From: Corallococcus sp. NCRR
GTDB lineage: Bacteria > Myxococcota > Myxococcia > Myxococcales > Myxococcaceae
NCBI RefSeq assembly: GCF_026965535.1
Contig: NZ_CP114039.1
Location: 7,254,001-7,318,000 of the forward strand
Reading direction: 5' to 3'
Length of the DNA stretch: 64,000 nt
Below, piece after piece: positions 42,978 through 53,349 of this stretch. The notes below the pieces were generated by a model. It made no database searches. It saw nothing but the letters and a program-made list of their open reading frames with translations, and had not been told where the DNA came from. Position numbers and translations under genes: made by a program. Within the stretch, counting starts at the first letter, position 1. Each line of letters begins with the position of its first letter.

Positions 42978-43279
42978 GTGGAAGGCCGGAGAACACCGCA
43001 AGAGCTTCAGTGGGCCGACTGCCCGTGCGACACACACCCACATGGTGCGTGGCGCGGGCGCCCTTGCAATGAGTCCGGGGGAGCAGAACTGGATACGAGA
43101 ATACCACTAGGACTGGGTTCTACTGAACTTGAACAATTTGCTCGAATCGCTCACATTCGCTTGTCAGCCCTGCTTCCTGGTCTTCAGCTCTCACCCCGCC
43201 CTCTCTTGACTCCGCGAGTTCCCCTATCGGAACCGCCGTGAATCGAGTCCGGGCGCGGGGGTCTTCTCGATCGCCCACC
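42978..43279. promoter_or_regulatory. Divergent promoter region between NRPS and CmlA-like gene
   Basis: This 302-base gap holds no gene. Its centre (about 43085-43160) is much richer in A and T than the surroundings. It contains a short inverted repeat GTTC-TACT-GAAC (43117-43128) overlapping a direct repeat GAAC-TT-GAAC (43125-43134). Both divergent genes are probably controlled from here. Confidence 0.6.
43129..43157 (+). promoter_or_regulatory. Possible sigma70-type promoter for the CmlA-like gene
   Basis: A -35-like TTGAAC (43129-43134) and a -10-like CACATT (43152-43157) are separated by 17 bases. Match to consensus is only partial (four and three of six), so this is a weak call. It would leave a leader of about 115 bases. 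Confidence 0.3.
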
Positions 43280-44881
43280 ATGACTGCTCCTCTGTATCGC
43301 CTCGCGGACGCCACCCTCGTTGAACCGCTCGTCCAGGACTTCCAGGCCTGGTGGATGACAGTGGCGCCCATGCCCGCGAGCCTGCATCTGCAGGCCTACC
43401 TGCTGCCGCTGCTGAAGGCCTACCTGCAGACGCCGGACTTCCACGCGAAGGCGGCGAAGGATCCGGAGCTGAGCGGCAGCTCGTTCGTGGGCATCGCGCC
43501 GGAGCGCGCGGAAGAGGTGCGGGCGCTCATGCAGCGGATCACCACCGCGCAGGAGGACAACATCCAGCTGGCGGAGGCGTTCGACGAGTTCCAGACGCAG
43601 CTCCTGGCGGAGGCCAAGGGCCAGTCCCTGGAGCCGCTGTACGCGCGGCTGCCGGAGCCGCTCAAGGGCGTGGTGGAGCTGGTGTACGACTACGTGAACC
43701 GCCCGTCGATGCGCGTGCACGAAGGCCTGCTGTACCGCGGCCGTCACTACAAGGCGGACCTCCAGTCGATGCGGCTGCGCCGGCTGAAGGCGGACGCGGA
43801 GCGCGACTCGCTGCTCACCACGCCGCGCCTGATGGAGGCGGGGCAGCTGGACTGGAAGGTGCCGTTCCACGACGAGCGCCTGGACAAGCTGTTCAGCCTG
43901 GACCTGGAGCCCAAGCCGCTGGAGTGGATCCGCGACGTGCTGGGAGACGCGGTGAAGTCCGACGCGGACCTGATGCCCCTGCTCACGGAGGCGCCTCAGA
44001 CGCTTCCCGAGACGTGGAGCGGGCCGGGGGTGCGCATCCGCTACGTGGGCCACGCGTGCGTGCTGGTGGAGTGGAAGGGCACGTCCATCCTCATCGACGC
44101 GGTGGTGCCGGTGCGGCCGGAGAAGATGGGCCCGCTGGCGCGCATGTCCTTCGCGGACCTGCCCCGCCGCATCGACTACGTGGTCATCACCCACAGCCAC
44201 CCGGATCACCTGGACATCGAGACGCTGCTGCGCCTGCGCCACCGCGTCGGCACGCTGATGGTCCCGCGCGCCAGCGGCGCCCTGGCGGGTGACTACTCGC
44301 CCCGGCTGTTGGGCAAGGCGCTCGGCTTCAAGAACGTGCTGGAGCCCTACTTCTACGAGTCCCTGCCCATCCCGGACGGAGAGATCATCGCCGCGCCGTT
44401 CATGGGCGAGCACGGCGACGTGGCCCACGCCAAGACGGCGTGGATCATCCGCACGGGCGAGGAGCGGCTCTTCTTCGCCGCCGACTCCATGTGCGTGGAC
44501 GAGACGACGTACCGCGACCTGCGCGCCACCGTGGGCGACCTGCACACGGTCTTCATGAACACGGAGATCGTCGGCGCGCCGCACACGTGGATGCTGGAGG
44601 GCTTCTTCCCCAAGAAGCGCGACCGCAAGCTGGAGAAGAACCGCCGCTGCCGCGGCAGCAACTCCACCGAAGGCCTGCGCCTGCTGGAGCTGGTGGGCGC
44701 GAAGCGGCTCTTCAACTACGCCATGGGCCTGGAGCCCTGGATGGAGCACATCATCGGGCCCGCCGCCACGCCGGAGACGCCCCGCATGAAGGAGTCGGAT
44801 CTGCTGCTCACCACCGCTCGCGAGCGCGGCATGCAGGCCGAACGGCTCGAGGGCGCGCGCGAGGTCCAGCTCAAGAGCTGA
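43280..44881 (+). CDS. CmlA-like diiron beta-hydroxylase (metallo-beta-lactamase fold)
   Basis: Likely non-heme diiron oxygenase that beta-hydroxylates an amino acid while it is bound to an NRPS carrier domain, as CmlA does in chloramphenicol synthesis (family knowledge). The 533 residues nearly equal CmlA's length. An all-helical N-terminal domain (about 1-245) is followed by a metallo-beta-lactamase fold with HSHPDH giving His305, His307, Asp309 and His310, Glu377 in GEHGD where hydrolases have His, and Asp402 in AADS. The first five have the same numbers as the CmlA iron ligands as I remember them. This also supports ATG 43280 as the start; a GTG at 43238 would add 14 residues. Divergent from the NRPS, it is the best candidate for its tailoring enzyme, acting on a Phe-type, Asp or Asn residue. 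Confidence 0.85.
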   Translation: MTAPLYRLADATLVEPLVQDFQAWWMTVAPMPASLHLQAYLLPLLKAYLQTPDFHAKAAKDPELSGSSFVGIAPERAEEVRALMQRITTAQEDNIQLAEAFDEFQTQLLAEAKGQSLEPLYARLPEPLKGVVELVYDYVNRPSMRVHEGLLYRGRHYKADLQSMRLRRLKADAERDSLLTTPRLMEAGQLDWKVPFHDERLDKLFSLDLEPKPLEWIRDVLGDAVKSDADLMPLLTEAPQTLPETWSGPGVRIRYVGHACVLVEWKGTSILIDAVVPVRPEKMGPLARMSFADLPRRIDYVVITHSHPDHLDIETLLRLRHRVGTLMVPRASGALAGDYSPRLLGKALGFKNVLEPYFYESLPIPDGEIIAAPFMGEHGDVAHAKTAWIIRTGEERLFFAADSMCVDETTYRDLRATVGDLHTVFMNTEIVGAPHTWMLEGFFPKKRDRKLEKNRRCRGSNSTEGLRLLELVGAKRLFNYAMGLEPWMEHIIGPAATPETPRMKESDLLLTTARERGMQAERLEGAREVQLKS

Positions 44882-44891
44882 AGCGGGCGCG

Positions 44892-44908
44892 GGGCGGCCT
44901 GGCCGCCC
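44892..44908 (+). terminator. Possible terminator hairpin after the CmlA-like gene
   Basis: Perfect seven-base stem GGGCGGC / GCCGCCC with a three-base loop, ten bases after the stop codon. No T run follows, so the next gene at 44962 could still be co-transcribed. Confidence 0.35.
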
Positions 44909-44961
44909 TCCCCTCGTCGGTTGGGCTCGACGGGACGGGCTCAACCGGTATGCTCCGGAAC

Positions 44962-45975
44962 ATGAGGAATCCCCGGAAAGAAACCCTCACGTTCATCGCG
45001 GTGACGCTCGCCGTGAGCTGGACGATGGCCATCGCGTTCATCGCGGGCGGTGAGACGCGCGAGTCCGTGTGGCTGATGCGCTGGATGATGTGCGTGCCCG
45101 GCATCGTGGGCCTGGCGTGCTCGTGGTTCTTCCGTCGCGAGGCCCCGTCCGCGGTGGGCTTCTCCTTCCCTGGCTGGAAGTGGTGGTTCCTGGGGCTGGC
45201 GCTGCCCCTGGCGTACGCCGCCGTCATCACGCCGCTGGCCTACGCGATCCGGCTCGTCACCGGGGACGCGTCCTTCATCACGTACCAGCCGGAGCTGCTC
45301 AAGGGCCCGTTCGGGCTCACGGGCGTGGCGGTGGTGCCGGTGATGATTCTCATGTTCTGGGCGATGACGGTGACGTGGTGGCTGGCCGCCGCGGCCGTGC
45401 GCTGGCGCTGGGTGGAGAAGCTGGGCGCGAAGCTGCCCGAGCGATGGCGCTGGCTGCGCCACGGCGTGTTCGCGCTGGTGTGGGCGCCCGTCGTGGGCTT
45501 CGGCGTCCCCAGCGAGCTGGGTGAGGAGGTGGGCTGGCGCGGGACGCTGACGCGCTGGTGGATGCACCGGCCTGCGCTGGCCGCGGCCATCACCATGCCG
45601 GTGTGGGCCGCGTTCCACCTGCCCCTCATCTTCTCCAAGGCGCAGCGCGGGCACGTAGGGCAGAACGTGACGTTCCTGCTGTCCATCGCCGTGGCCGCGG
45701 TGGTGTTCGCGCAGCTCTACATGGCGTCGCGCTCCATCTGGCCGCCCGCCCTCTTCCACATCAGCTGGAACCTCATCAACCCGCAGCTCTTCGGCAGCGT
45801 CTACAACGGCCGGCCGGGGCTCTTCGGCGGCCAGGTCTGGGTCTTCAACGGCGAGGGCGTCTTCGGCGTGCTGCTCCACGGGCTGGTGGCCGTGTGGCTC
45901 TTCCGCCATTGGAGGCGCAGCGCCCGGGCCGAGGAAAGCGCGGTATTGCCGGAGTCGTCCGCCACGCCCGCCTGA
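44962..45975 (+). CDS. CPBP-family intramembrane metalloprotease
   Basis: Polytopic membrane protein of 337 residues with about eight hydrophobic segments and the motifs of the CPBP (CAAX protease and bacteriocin-processing) family: EEVGWR (EExxxR), WAAFH (WxxxH) and HISWN (HxxxN). These residues form the membrane-embedded active site in this family. Start chosen at ATG 44962 with GGAAC close upstream; ATG 44950 in the same frame is equally possible. It lies 80 bases downstream of the CmlA-like gene on the same strand. Some CPBP/Abi proteins give self-immunity to peptide antibiotics, so a protective role for the lipopeptide producer is conceivable but unproved. Substrate unknown. Confidence 0.88.
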   Translation: MRNPRKETLTFIAVTLAVSWTMAIAFIAGGETRESVWLMRWMMCVPGIVGLACSWFFRREAPSAVGFSFPGWKWWFLGLALPLAYAAVITPLAYAIRLVTGDASFITYQPELLKGPFGLTGVAVVPVMILMFWAMTVTWWLAAAAVRWRWVEKLGAKLPERWRWLRHGVFALVWAPVVGFGVPSELGEEVGWRGTLTRWWMHRPALAAAITMPVWAAFHLPLIFSKAQRGHVGQNVTFLLSIAVAAVVFAQLYMASRSIWPPALFHISWNLINPQLFGSVYNGRPGLFGGQVWVFNGEGVFGVLLHGLVAVWLFRHWRRSARAEESAVLPESSATPA

Positions 45976-46054
45976 AGAGGCCTTGCGGCCCGCCGAGCGC
46001 AGGCTTTTCCGCATGTGACATCCTGGGTGGGCAACAGTTACTCTGCCGCGCGAG

Positions 46055-46534
46055 ATGACCCCTGCCGTCCGGGCCGACATGGAAGCACGTGCCGACCGCG
46101 CCCTACGCCGGGGTGAGCTGGCGGAGGCGTTCGAGCTCTTCGAGCACCTCCTCGCCGCCTTTCCGCGCGAGGAGGCCCTGGCCGCGAAGCTGGCCCACCT
46201 GCGCGACAGCCTCCAGCCGGAGGAGCTTCAGCTCCTGAAGAACCGCGTTCGCGAGCCCCAGCGCCTCCCGCTGGGCCCGCCCTCGTCCATGCAGGAGGGC
46301 GAGCGGCTCTTCACGTTGGGTGACTACGTGGGCGCCGCCGCCGCGTACCGCCGGGCCCTCCAGGAGCGCCCCGGCAACGAGCTGGTGCAGGAGCGGCTCG
46401 AGGAGCTGTACCGGATGGCCCGCGAGATGCCCGTGCAGTCCCCCACGGACCGGGCGCTTCCCGCGCAGAAGGAGGATCGCCTCCAGGCCCTCCTGGACCG
46501 GCTGGCCTCCCGGCGTCGCCTCAAGCGCGACTGA
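46055..46534 (+). CDS. TPR-like small protein
   Basis: A 159-residue soluble protein with two tetratricopeptide-like helical hairpins: one at about 8-45 (ADRALRRGELAEAFELFEHLL) and one at about 78-115 (GERLFTLGDYVGAAAAYRRAL, then RPGNELVQERLEELYRM). No signal peptide or membrane segment is seen. It probably serves as a protein-binding scaffold. The start ATG 46055 has only a weak GAG-type ribosome site. It stands 156 bases upstream of pfk on the same strand. Function unknown. Confidence 0.75.
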   Translation: MTPAVRADMEARADRALRRGELAEAFELFEHLLAAFPREEALAAKLAHLRDSLQPEELQLLKNRVREPQRLPLGPPSSMQEGERLFTLGDYVGAAAAYRRALQERPGNELVQERLEELYRMAREMPVQSPTDRALPAQKEDRLQALLDRLASRRRLKRD

Positions 46535-46690
46535 GGGGGCCGCCCCCGCGTCCTCCGCGAGCGCGGATCCGACGTCAGCGCTGATTCGTGCGTTGCACCC
46601 CCCTGGGGTGGCACCTACAATCCGCACCGACGTTGCTGTCATAGTGCCGCCCGTTCCCACTGACACCCGCGTCCGACTTTCTTCGTTCCT

Positions 46691-47788
46691 ATGGCTCGAC
46701 CTCTTCGACTCGGCGTCCTCACCGGCGGTGGTGATTGCCCGGGACTCAATGCGCTCATCCGGGGCCTCGTGCGACGGGGCGTGTACGAGTTCGGCCATTC
46801 GTTCGTCGGCATCGAGAACGGCTACATGGGCCTGGTGGAGCCGGAGCTCGTCCGCCCGCTCGGGGTGGAGGACACGCGCGGCATCCTGCCCAAGGGCGGC
46901 ACCATCCTCGGCACGTCCAACAAGGCGAACCCGTTCTCCTACCCCGTGCGGGAGGGAGAGAGCTGGGTGGATCGGGACGTGTCGGATCAGGTCCTGCGCC
47001 GCTGCGAGGAGTTGCGGCTGGACGGACTGGTCGCGATTGGCGGGGACGGCACGCTGTCCATCGCGGACAAGCTGGCGGGCAAGGGGCTGAAGGTCGTCGG
47101 GTGTCCGAAGACCATCGACAATGACCTGTCCGGCACGGACCAGACGTTCGGGTTCGACACCGCGCGGCTCATCGTCACGGAGGCGCTGGACCGGCTGCAC
47201 TCCACCGCGGAGGCGCACGACCGCGTGATGGTGCTGGAGATCATGGGCCGCCACGCGGGCTTCCTCACGCTGGAGAGCGGCCTCGCCGGTGGCGCGGACC
47301 TCATCCTCATCCCGGAGATTCCGTACCGCGTGGAGTCCGTGCTGGAGACGCTGAAGCGGCGGGCCACGCGGCGGCGCAGCTTCTCCATCATCGCCATCTC
47401 CGAAGGCGCGTATCCGGAGGGCGGCACGCTGTCCGTGCTGGCGGAGGCCACGGACATCCCGGGCCGGGGCGTGGTGCGGCTGGGCGGCTCCGGCAAGGTG
47501 TGCGCGGACCTGCTGGCGAGCCACATCGACGCGGAGATCCGCGTGACGGTGCTGGGCCACCTGCAGCGCGGTGGCAGCCCGAGCGCGGCGGACCGGGTGC
47601 TGGCCACGCGCTACGGCTGCAAGGTGCTGGACCTGGTGCGGGACGGACAGTGGGGGCACATGGTGGCGCTCAGGAACAACGACGTCATCCCCGTGCCGCT
47701 GAGTGAGTCTCGCAAGGAGCGACGCGTGGACGTCCAGGGGGACCTGGTGCGGTTCGCGCGGAGCATGGGCATCGGGTTCGGGGACTGA
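46691..47788 (+). CDS. pfk: 6-phosphofructokinase
   Basis: Glycolytic enzyme phosphorylating fructose 6-phosphate, cytoplasmic, 365 residues. The phosphofructokinase signatures are present: GGGDCPGLNA at 12-21, GGDGT at 117-121 and PKTIDND at 139-145, and the sugar-phosphate site MGRHAGF. Gly at 120 suggests ATP as donor (pyrophosphate enzymes have Asp there), while Lys at 140 is the residue usual in pyrophosphate or mixed types, so the donor is not settled by motif alone. In M. xanthus, pfk lies directly upstream of pkn4 and the kinase Pkn4 activates the enzyme by phosphorylation (work of Nariya and Inouye). The same arrangement is seen here, with 23 bases between the genes. Confidence 0.95.
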   Translation: MARPLRLGVLTGGGDCPGLNALIRGLVRRGVYEFGHSFVGIENGYMGLVEPELVRPLGVEDTRGILPKGGTILGTSNKANPFSYPVREGESWVDRDVSDQVLRRCEELRLDGLVAIGGDGTLSIADKLAGKGLKVVGCPKTIDNDLSGTDQTFGFDTARLIVTEALDRLHSTAEAHDRVMVLEIMGRHAGFLTLESGLAGGADLILIPEIPYRVESVLETLKRRATRRRSFSIIAISEGAYPEGGTLSVLAEATDIPGRGVVRLGGSGKVCADLLASHIDAEIRVTVLGHLQRGGSPSAADRVLATRYGCKVLDLVRDGQWGHMVALRNNDVIPVPLSESRKERRVDVQGDLVRFARSMGIGFGD

Positions 47789-47811
47789 GGGGAGAGCGCG
47801 CACCGCACGCC

Positions 47812-49827
47812 ATGACGCTCGTCGGCCGCCATATCGGTCGCTATCGCATCCTGGAGGAGCTGGGCTCCGGGGGCATGAGCGTCGTGTACAAGGGCCTGGA
47901 CACGGCCCTGGACCGCGAGGTCGCGGTGAAGGTGCTGCACCCGCACCTGGCCGGCAAGGACGAGTCGCGCCGTCGCCTGGCTCGCGAGGCCCGCGCGGTG
48001 GCGAAGCTGCACCACCCCAACATCCTGGAGGTGTTCGACTTCTCCTCGGCGGAGGCGCACGACGCCTTCATCGTCACGGAGTACATCCGGGGCCGCACGC
48101 TCAAGACGTACCTGGATGAAGGCCCGCTGGAGCCGCCGGAGCTGGCGGCGATGATCATCCATGAGCTGGCGGCGGCGCTGGCGCACGCGCACGAGGCGGG
48201 CGTCATCCACCGCGACCTGAAGCCGGAGAACGTCATGGTGCGCGAGGACGGGGTCCTCAAGCTCATGGACTTCGGCATCGCGCGGCTCCTGGACATCGAG
48301 GACCGGATGACGGTGACGGGCGCGCTGGTGGGCTCGCCCGCGCACATGTCGCCGGAGATCATCGAGGGCCTGGAGGCCGGGCCGGAGGCGGACGTCTTCA
48401 GCCTGGGGATCATGTTCTACGCGCTGATGACGGGCCGGCTGCCCTTCACCGCGTCGAACACCACGGCGACGCTCAAGCGCATCCTGGACGGGGCGTATGA
48501 GGACCCGCGCCGCCGCGTGCCCACGCTGTCGGACGAGTTGGCGGAGATCTGCGCGACGTGCCTCCAGCGCGACCCGGCCCGGCGCTACCCCAACGCGGGG
48601 AAGCTGCGCGACGCGCTGGCGGATGCGCTCGCGGGGCTGGGGTTCTCCCGGGTGGGCGAGGAGCTGATCTCCTTCTTCGCGGATCCGCCGTCGTACCAGC
48701 GGCTCGCGCGCCAGCGCATCGTCGCGGCGCTGCTGGAGCGCGGGGAGCGGCAGCTCGCGGAGAAGCGGACGCCGCGCGCGCTGGCGTGCCTCAACCACGT
48801 GCTCGCGCTGGACGCGACGAATGAACGGGCGCTGGGGCTGCTCAAGGGCATCCAGCGTCAGCAGCGGCGGCGCACGTGGCGCAGGCGCGGCATCCGCGCG
48901 GGCATCGGGGCGGGCGTGGCGCTCGCGTTGGGGCTGGGCGGCTGGCAGATGTCCCGGATGAACGCGAGCACGCCCGAGACGCCGGAGGTGCGGACGGCGG
49001 ATCCGCGCGCGGAGGGCTCGAAGACTCCGGGTGCGCAGGTCGCGGCTGGCACCGCTGGAACGAGCGGCACGGGTACTCCGAACGGCGCGCAGGGCGCGGG
49101 TGGCACGGCGAATCCGCCCGATGGCACAAGCACGGGTGGCACGACGGGTTCTCCCGACGGCACGGGCATCCCTCAGGGCGCGCAGGCCACGGGCTCGCGT
49201 CCCACCGGTGCGCAGGGCACGGGCGGCACGGGCACTCCCGGCCGGGACGCGCTCCTGCCTCCCCCCGAGCTCAACCCTCGCGTCCCCTCCCCACCGGAGC
49301 GCACGCCGTCGCGCCCCACGGTGGTCGCCAGCCTCGATCCGCAGGACGACGCCAGGTCCGCGCGCAACGGGAAGCTCCCCGTGTCCATCCTCGTGCGCCC
49401 CTACGGCTCCATCCGCGTGGACGGCGGCCCCGCGGGCACGCAGCAGCTCGCGCAGCACGACGTGCACCTGTCCCCGGGCGAGCACACCGTCACCGTCTCC
49501 TGCGGCTACTGCGAGGACGCCACGGAGACCATCCACGTGAAGCCGGACGGCGAGAACGTCTTCCGCCTGCGCGCCCTGCTGAAGGCCTCGCAGCTCGCCA
49601 TGGACTACCAGCCGCCGGACGCCACCGTGCGCGTGGGAGACGTGGAGCGCGCCGCGAACGACAGCCTCCAGCACCCCTTCGACATCCGCTCCCCCCGCGG
49701 CCCCGCCAGCTTCCAGCACCGCGTGGAGGTGGAGATCTCCTCCCCCGGCTACAAGACGGAGAAGCGCGTCGTCCTGCTGGAGCCCGGCAAGCCCACCACC
49801 CTGCGCGGGAGCCTGGCGCCCGAATGA
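47812..49827 (+). CDS. pkn4: Pkn4-like transmembrane Ser/Thr protein kinase
   Basis: The 671-residue product has a complete eukaryotic-type kinase domain at about 10-270: glycine loop GSGGMSVVY, Lys40, catalytic Asp135 in HRDLKPEN, DFG at 153-155 and activation segment GSPAHMSPEI. A basic juxtamembrane stretch and one membrane segment follow (about 362-382). Then comes a Gly/Thr/Ala-rich low-complexity spacer (about 400-485) and a C-terminal PEGA-like region (about 520-665). The kinase faces the cytoplasm and the rest the periplasm. By position behind pfk it is the probable orthologue of M. xanthus Pkn4, which phosphorylates phosphofructokinase during development. The next gene overlaps its stop by four bases (ATGA). 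Confidence 0.9.
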   Translation: MTLVGRHIGRYRILEELGSGGMSVVYKGLDTALDREVAVKVLHPHLAGKDESRRRLAREARAVAKLHHPNILEVFDFSSAEAHDAFIVTEYIRGRTLKTYLDEGPLEPPELAAMIIHELAAALAHAHEAGVIHRDLKPENVMVREDGVLKLMDFGIARLLDIEDRMTVTGALVGSPAHMSPEIIEGLEAGPEADVFSLGIMFYALMTGRLPFTASNTTATLKRILDGAYEDPRRRVPTLSDELAEICATCLQRDPARRYPNAGKLRDALADALAGLGFSRVGEELISFFADPPSYQRLARQRIVAALLERGERQLAEKRTPRALACLNHVLALDATNERALGLLKGIQRQQRRRTWRRRGIRAGIGAGVALALGLGGWQMSRMNASTPETPEVRTADPRAEGSKTPGAQVAAGTAGTSGTGTPNGAQGAGGTANPPDGTSTGGTTGSPDGTGIPQGAQATGSRPTGAQGTGGTGTPGRDALLPPPELNPRVPSPPERTPSRPTVVASLDPQDDARSARNGKLPVSILVRPYGSIRVDGGPAGTQQLAQHDVHLSPGEHTVTVSCGYCEDATETIHVKPDGENVFRLRALLKASQLAMDYQPPDATVRVGDVERAANDSLQHPFDIRSPRGPASFQHRVEVEISSPGYKTEKRVVLLEPGKPTTLRGSLAPE

Positions 49828-50822
49828 GCCGAGGCCCGCTGCTTCTCACGTTCCTCCTCCTGGCCGCCCTGCTCGGCCCCGCGTCCGCGCGCGCCCAGAC
49901 ACCCCTGGGCGCGGATCCGGAGGTCGCCGCGCTGCGCTCGTCCTTCGAGTACGGCAAGTACGCGGAGGTGCTGGAGCGCGCCGGCCAGCGCATCGACCGG
50001 GGCGACCTGCCGGAGGAGGACCTGGTGGAGCTTCACAAGCTCGCGGGCCTGTCCGCCTTCAACCTCAACAAGACGGACGACGCTGAACGCCACCTGCGCG
50101 CCGTGCTCCGGTTGGACCCCGACTTCAGCCTGGACCCCTTCGTCGTCCCGCCCCCGGCCGTCGCCTACTTCGAGGACCTCAAGAACCAGATGTCCGGCGA
50201 GCGCGAGTTCCTCCGCCAGGAGCAGCGCTTGCGCCTGGAGCGCGAGAAGACCGAACAGGAGCGCCGGGAACAGGAGCGCGTCGCCCTGGAGACGCAGCGC
50301 CGCCGCGCGGAGGAGCTGGCCCGCCAGGTCACCGTGCGCACCGTGGAGAAGCGCAACTTCCTGGTCAACTTCGTCCCCTTCGGCGCCGGCCAGTTCCAGC
50401 AGGGCCGCAACGGCATGGGCATCGCCTTCGCCGCGACGGAAGGCGTGCTGGCCATCACCAGCATCATCGCGTTCTTCGCGTACGACTCGCTCTTCGAGGA
50501 GCGGCTCATCAACCTGGACAACGTGCTGGATGAAGATGGCCGCGCGGCCATCCCGGTGCGCTACATCCCCACCGACCGCGCCCGGCAGGCGGACACCTGG
50601 CAGTTGCTCAAGCTCGCGTCCGCCACCGGCTTCTACACCGTCTACACCCTGGGCGTGGTGGACGCCGTCTACCACCACGAGGACCAGGTGGTGACGAGCA
50701 CCACCGTCGAGTCCCGCCCCGAACCGAAGCCCTCTCCCTCCGTCTCCCAGGCCGCGCCGCCGCGCGTGCGGCTGTACTCCACCCAAGGTGGACTGGGCGC
50801 CGGCTTCTCCCTCACGTTCTAG
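49824..50822 (+). CDS. Exported TPR/coiled-coil protein of unknown function
   Basis: I do not recognise this 332-residue protein. It has a clear signal peptide (cleavage near ARAQT at 22-26), TPR-like helices (about 33-105), a charged coiled coil rich in Glu and Arg (about 125-170), and one or two hydrophobic segments (about 195-215, possibly 265-285) before a Pro-rich tail. The end SLTF resembles an outer-membrane C-terminus but no barrel is evident. Its ATG overlaps the pkn4 stop in an ATGA, so the two are translationally coupled, and it may act with the periplasmic part of the kinase. Confidence 0.8.
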   Translation: MSRGPLLLTFLLLAALLGPASARAQTPLGADPEVAALRSSFEYGKYAEVLERAGQRIDRGDLPEEDLVELHKLAGLSAFNLNKTDDAERHLRAVLRLDPDFSLDPFVVPPPAVAYFEDLKNQMSGEREFLRQEQRLRLEREKTEQERREQERVALETQRRRAEELARQVTVRTVEKRNFLVNFVPFGAGQFQQGRNGMGIAFAATEGVLAITSIIAFFAYDSLFEERLINLDNVLDEDGRAAIPVRYIPTDRARQADTWQLLKLASATGFYTVYTLGVVDAVYHHEDQVVTSTTVESRPEPKPSPSVSQAAPPRVRLYSTQGGLGAGFSLTF

Positions 50823-50845
50823 CCCCAAGAACCCAAAGTCCGCCC

Positions 50846-52744
<1,899 letters not shown>

Positions 52745-52764
52745 CGTTCCCGCCAAGCCACGCC

Positions 52765-53349
52765 ATGCACCGTCACGCGACGCGACAGTCCCGGGGCATC
52801 CTCCAGCCGCTGGTGACGGCCCTGGGGCTCGCGGCGATCGCGACGGGCTCCGGGTGCCTCATCCCCCAGGACGTGGCGCTCCTGGAGAGCCTGCCCGAGT
52901 TCAGGAACCGACCGCCGCGCATCCTGGAGGAGCAGGTGGAGCCCTCCGAGCGCATCCTGCGCGCCTTCGGCGTGGGCAGCTGCACCCAGGACTTCAACGT
53001 GGTGGTGGAGGACCTGGACGTCGACGACCGCATCACCGTGGAGTGGTACGTGGACTACAACCCGTCCAACCCCACGGGCTACTACCGGCAGATCGTCCTC
53101 GCCAACACCGGCCAGCCCCGCCGTGACGACCGGGGCACGCTGCGCATGGACCTGCGCTCGGCCAACAACCCGCTGGCCCCGCCGGGCATCCACCTGGTGG
53201 AGGCGTTCGTCACCGACCGGCACCTCACCAACCGCCAGCCGGATCCGCCCGACGAGGTCATCCTCGCGGACGGCGGCGTGGTGAAGAACCCGGGCTTCGT
53301 CACCTCGTACTCGTGGGTGGTGAACACGGTGGCGGGGGACTGCCAGTGA
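52765..53349 (+). CDS. Small lipoprotein of unknown function
   Basis: 194 residues with a long basic N-terminus, a hydrophobic stretch and a lipobox-like TGSGC (Cys31), so probably a lipoprotein. The mature part contains an Ig-like stretch: VVVEDLDVDDRITVEWYVDYN. Two further cysteines (CTQD and the C-terminal CQ) could form a disulfide. I do not recognise a family. The GTG of the next lipoprotein gene overlaps its stop by four bases (GTGA), so the pair is coupled and the two proteins may work together at the envelope. Confidence 0.8.
   Translation: MHRHATRQSRGILQPLVTALGLAAIATGSGCLIPQDVALLESLPEFRNRPPRILEEQVEPSERILRAFGVGSCTQDFNVVVEDLDVDDRITVEWYVDYNPSNPTGYYRQIVLANTGQPRRDDRGTLRMDLRSANNPLAPPGIHLVEAFVTDRHLTNRQPDPPDEVILADGGVVKNPGFVTSYSWVVNTVAGDCQ

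Noticed and set aside
43280-44881. Beta-lactamase or UlaG-like lactonase
   Set aside because: The large helical N-terminal domain and Glu377 in place of a His ligand fit CmlA-type diiron oxygenases better.
49020-49260. Short tandem Gly/Thr/Ala codons in pkn4 as a mobile or CRISPR-like repeat
   Set aside because: Units are irregular and in frame, coding for a flexible linker in the kinase.
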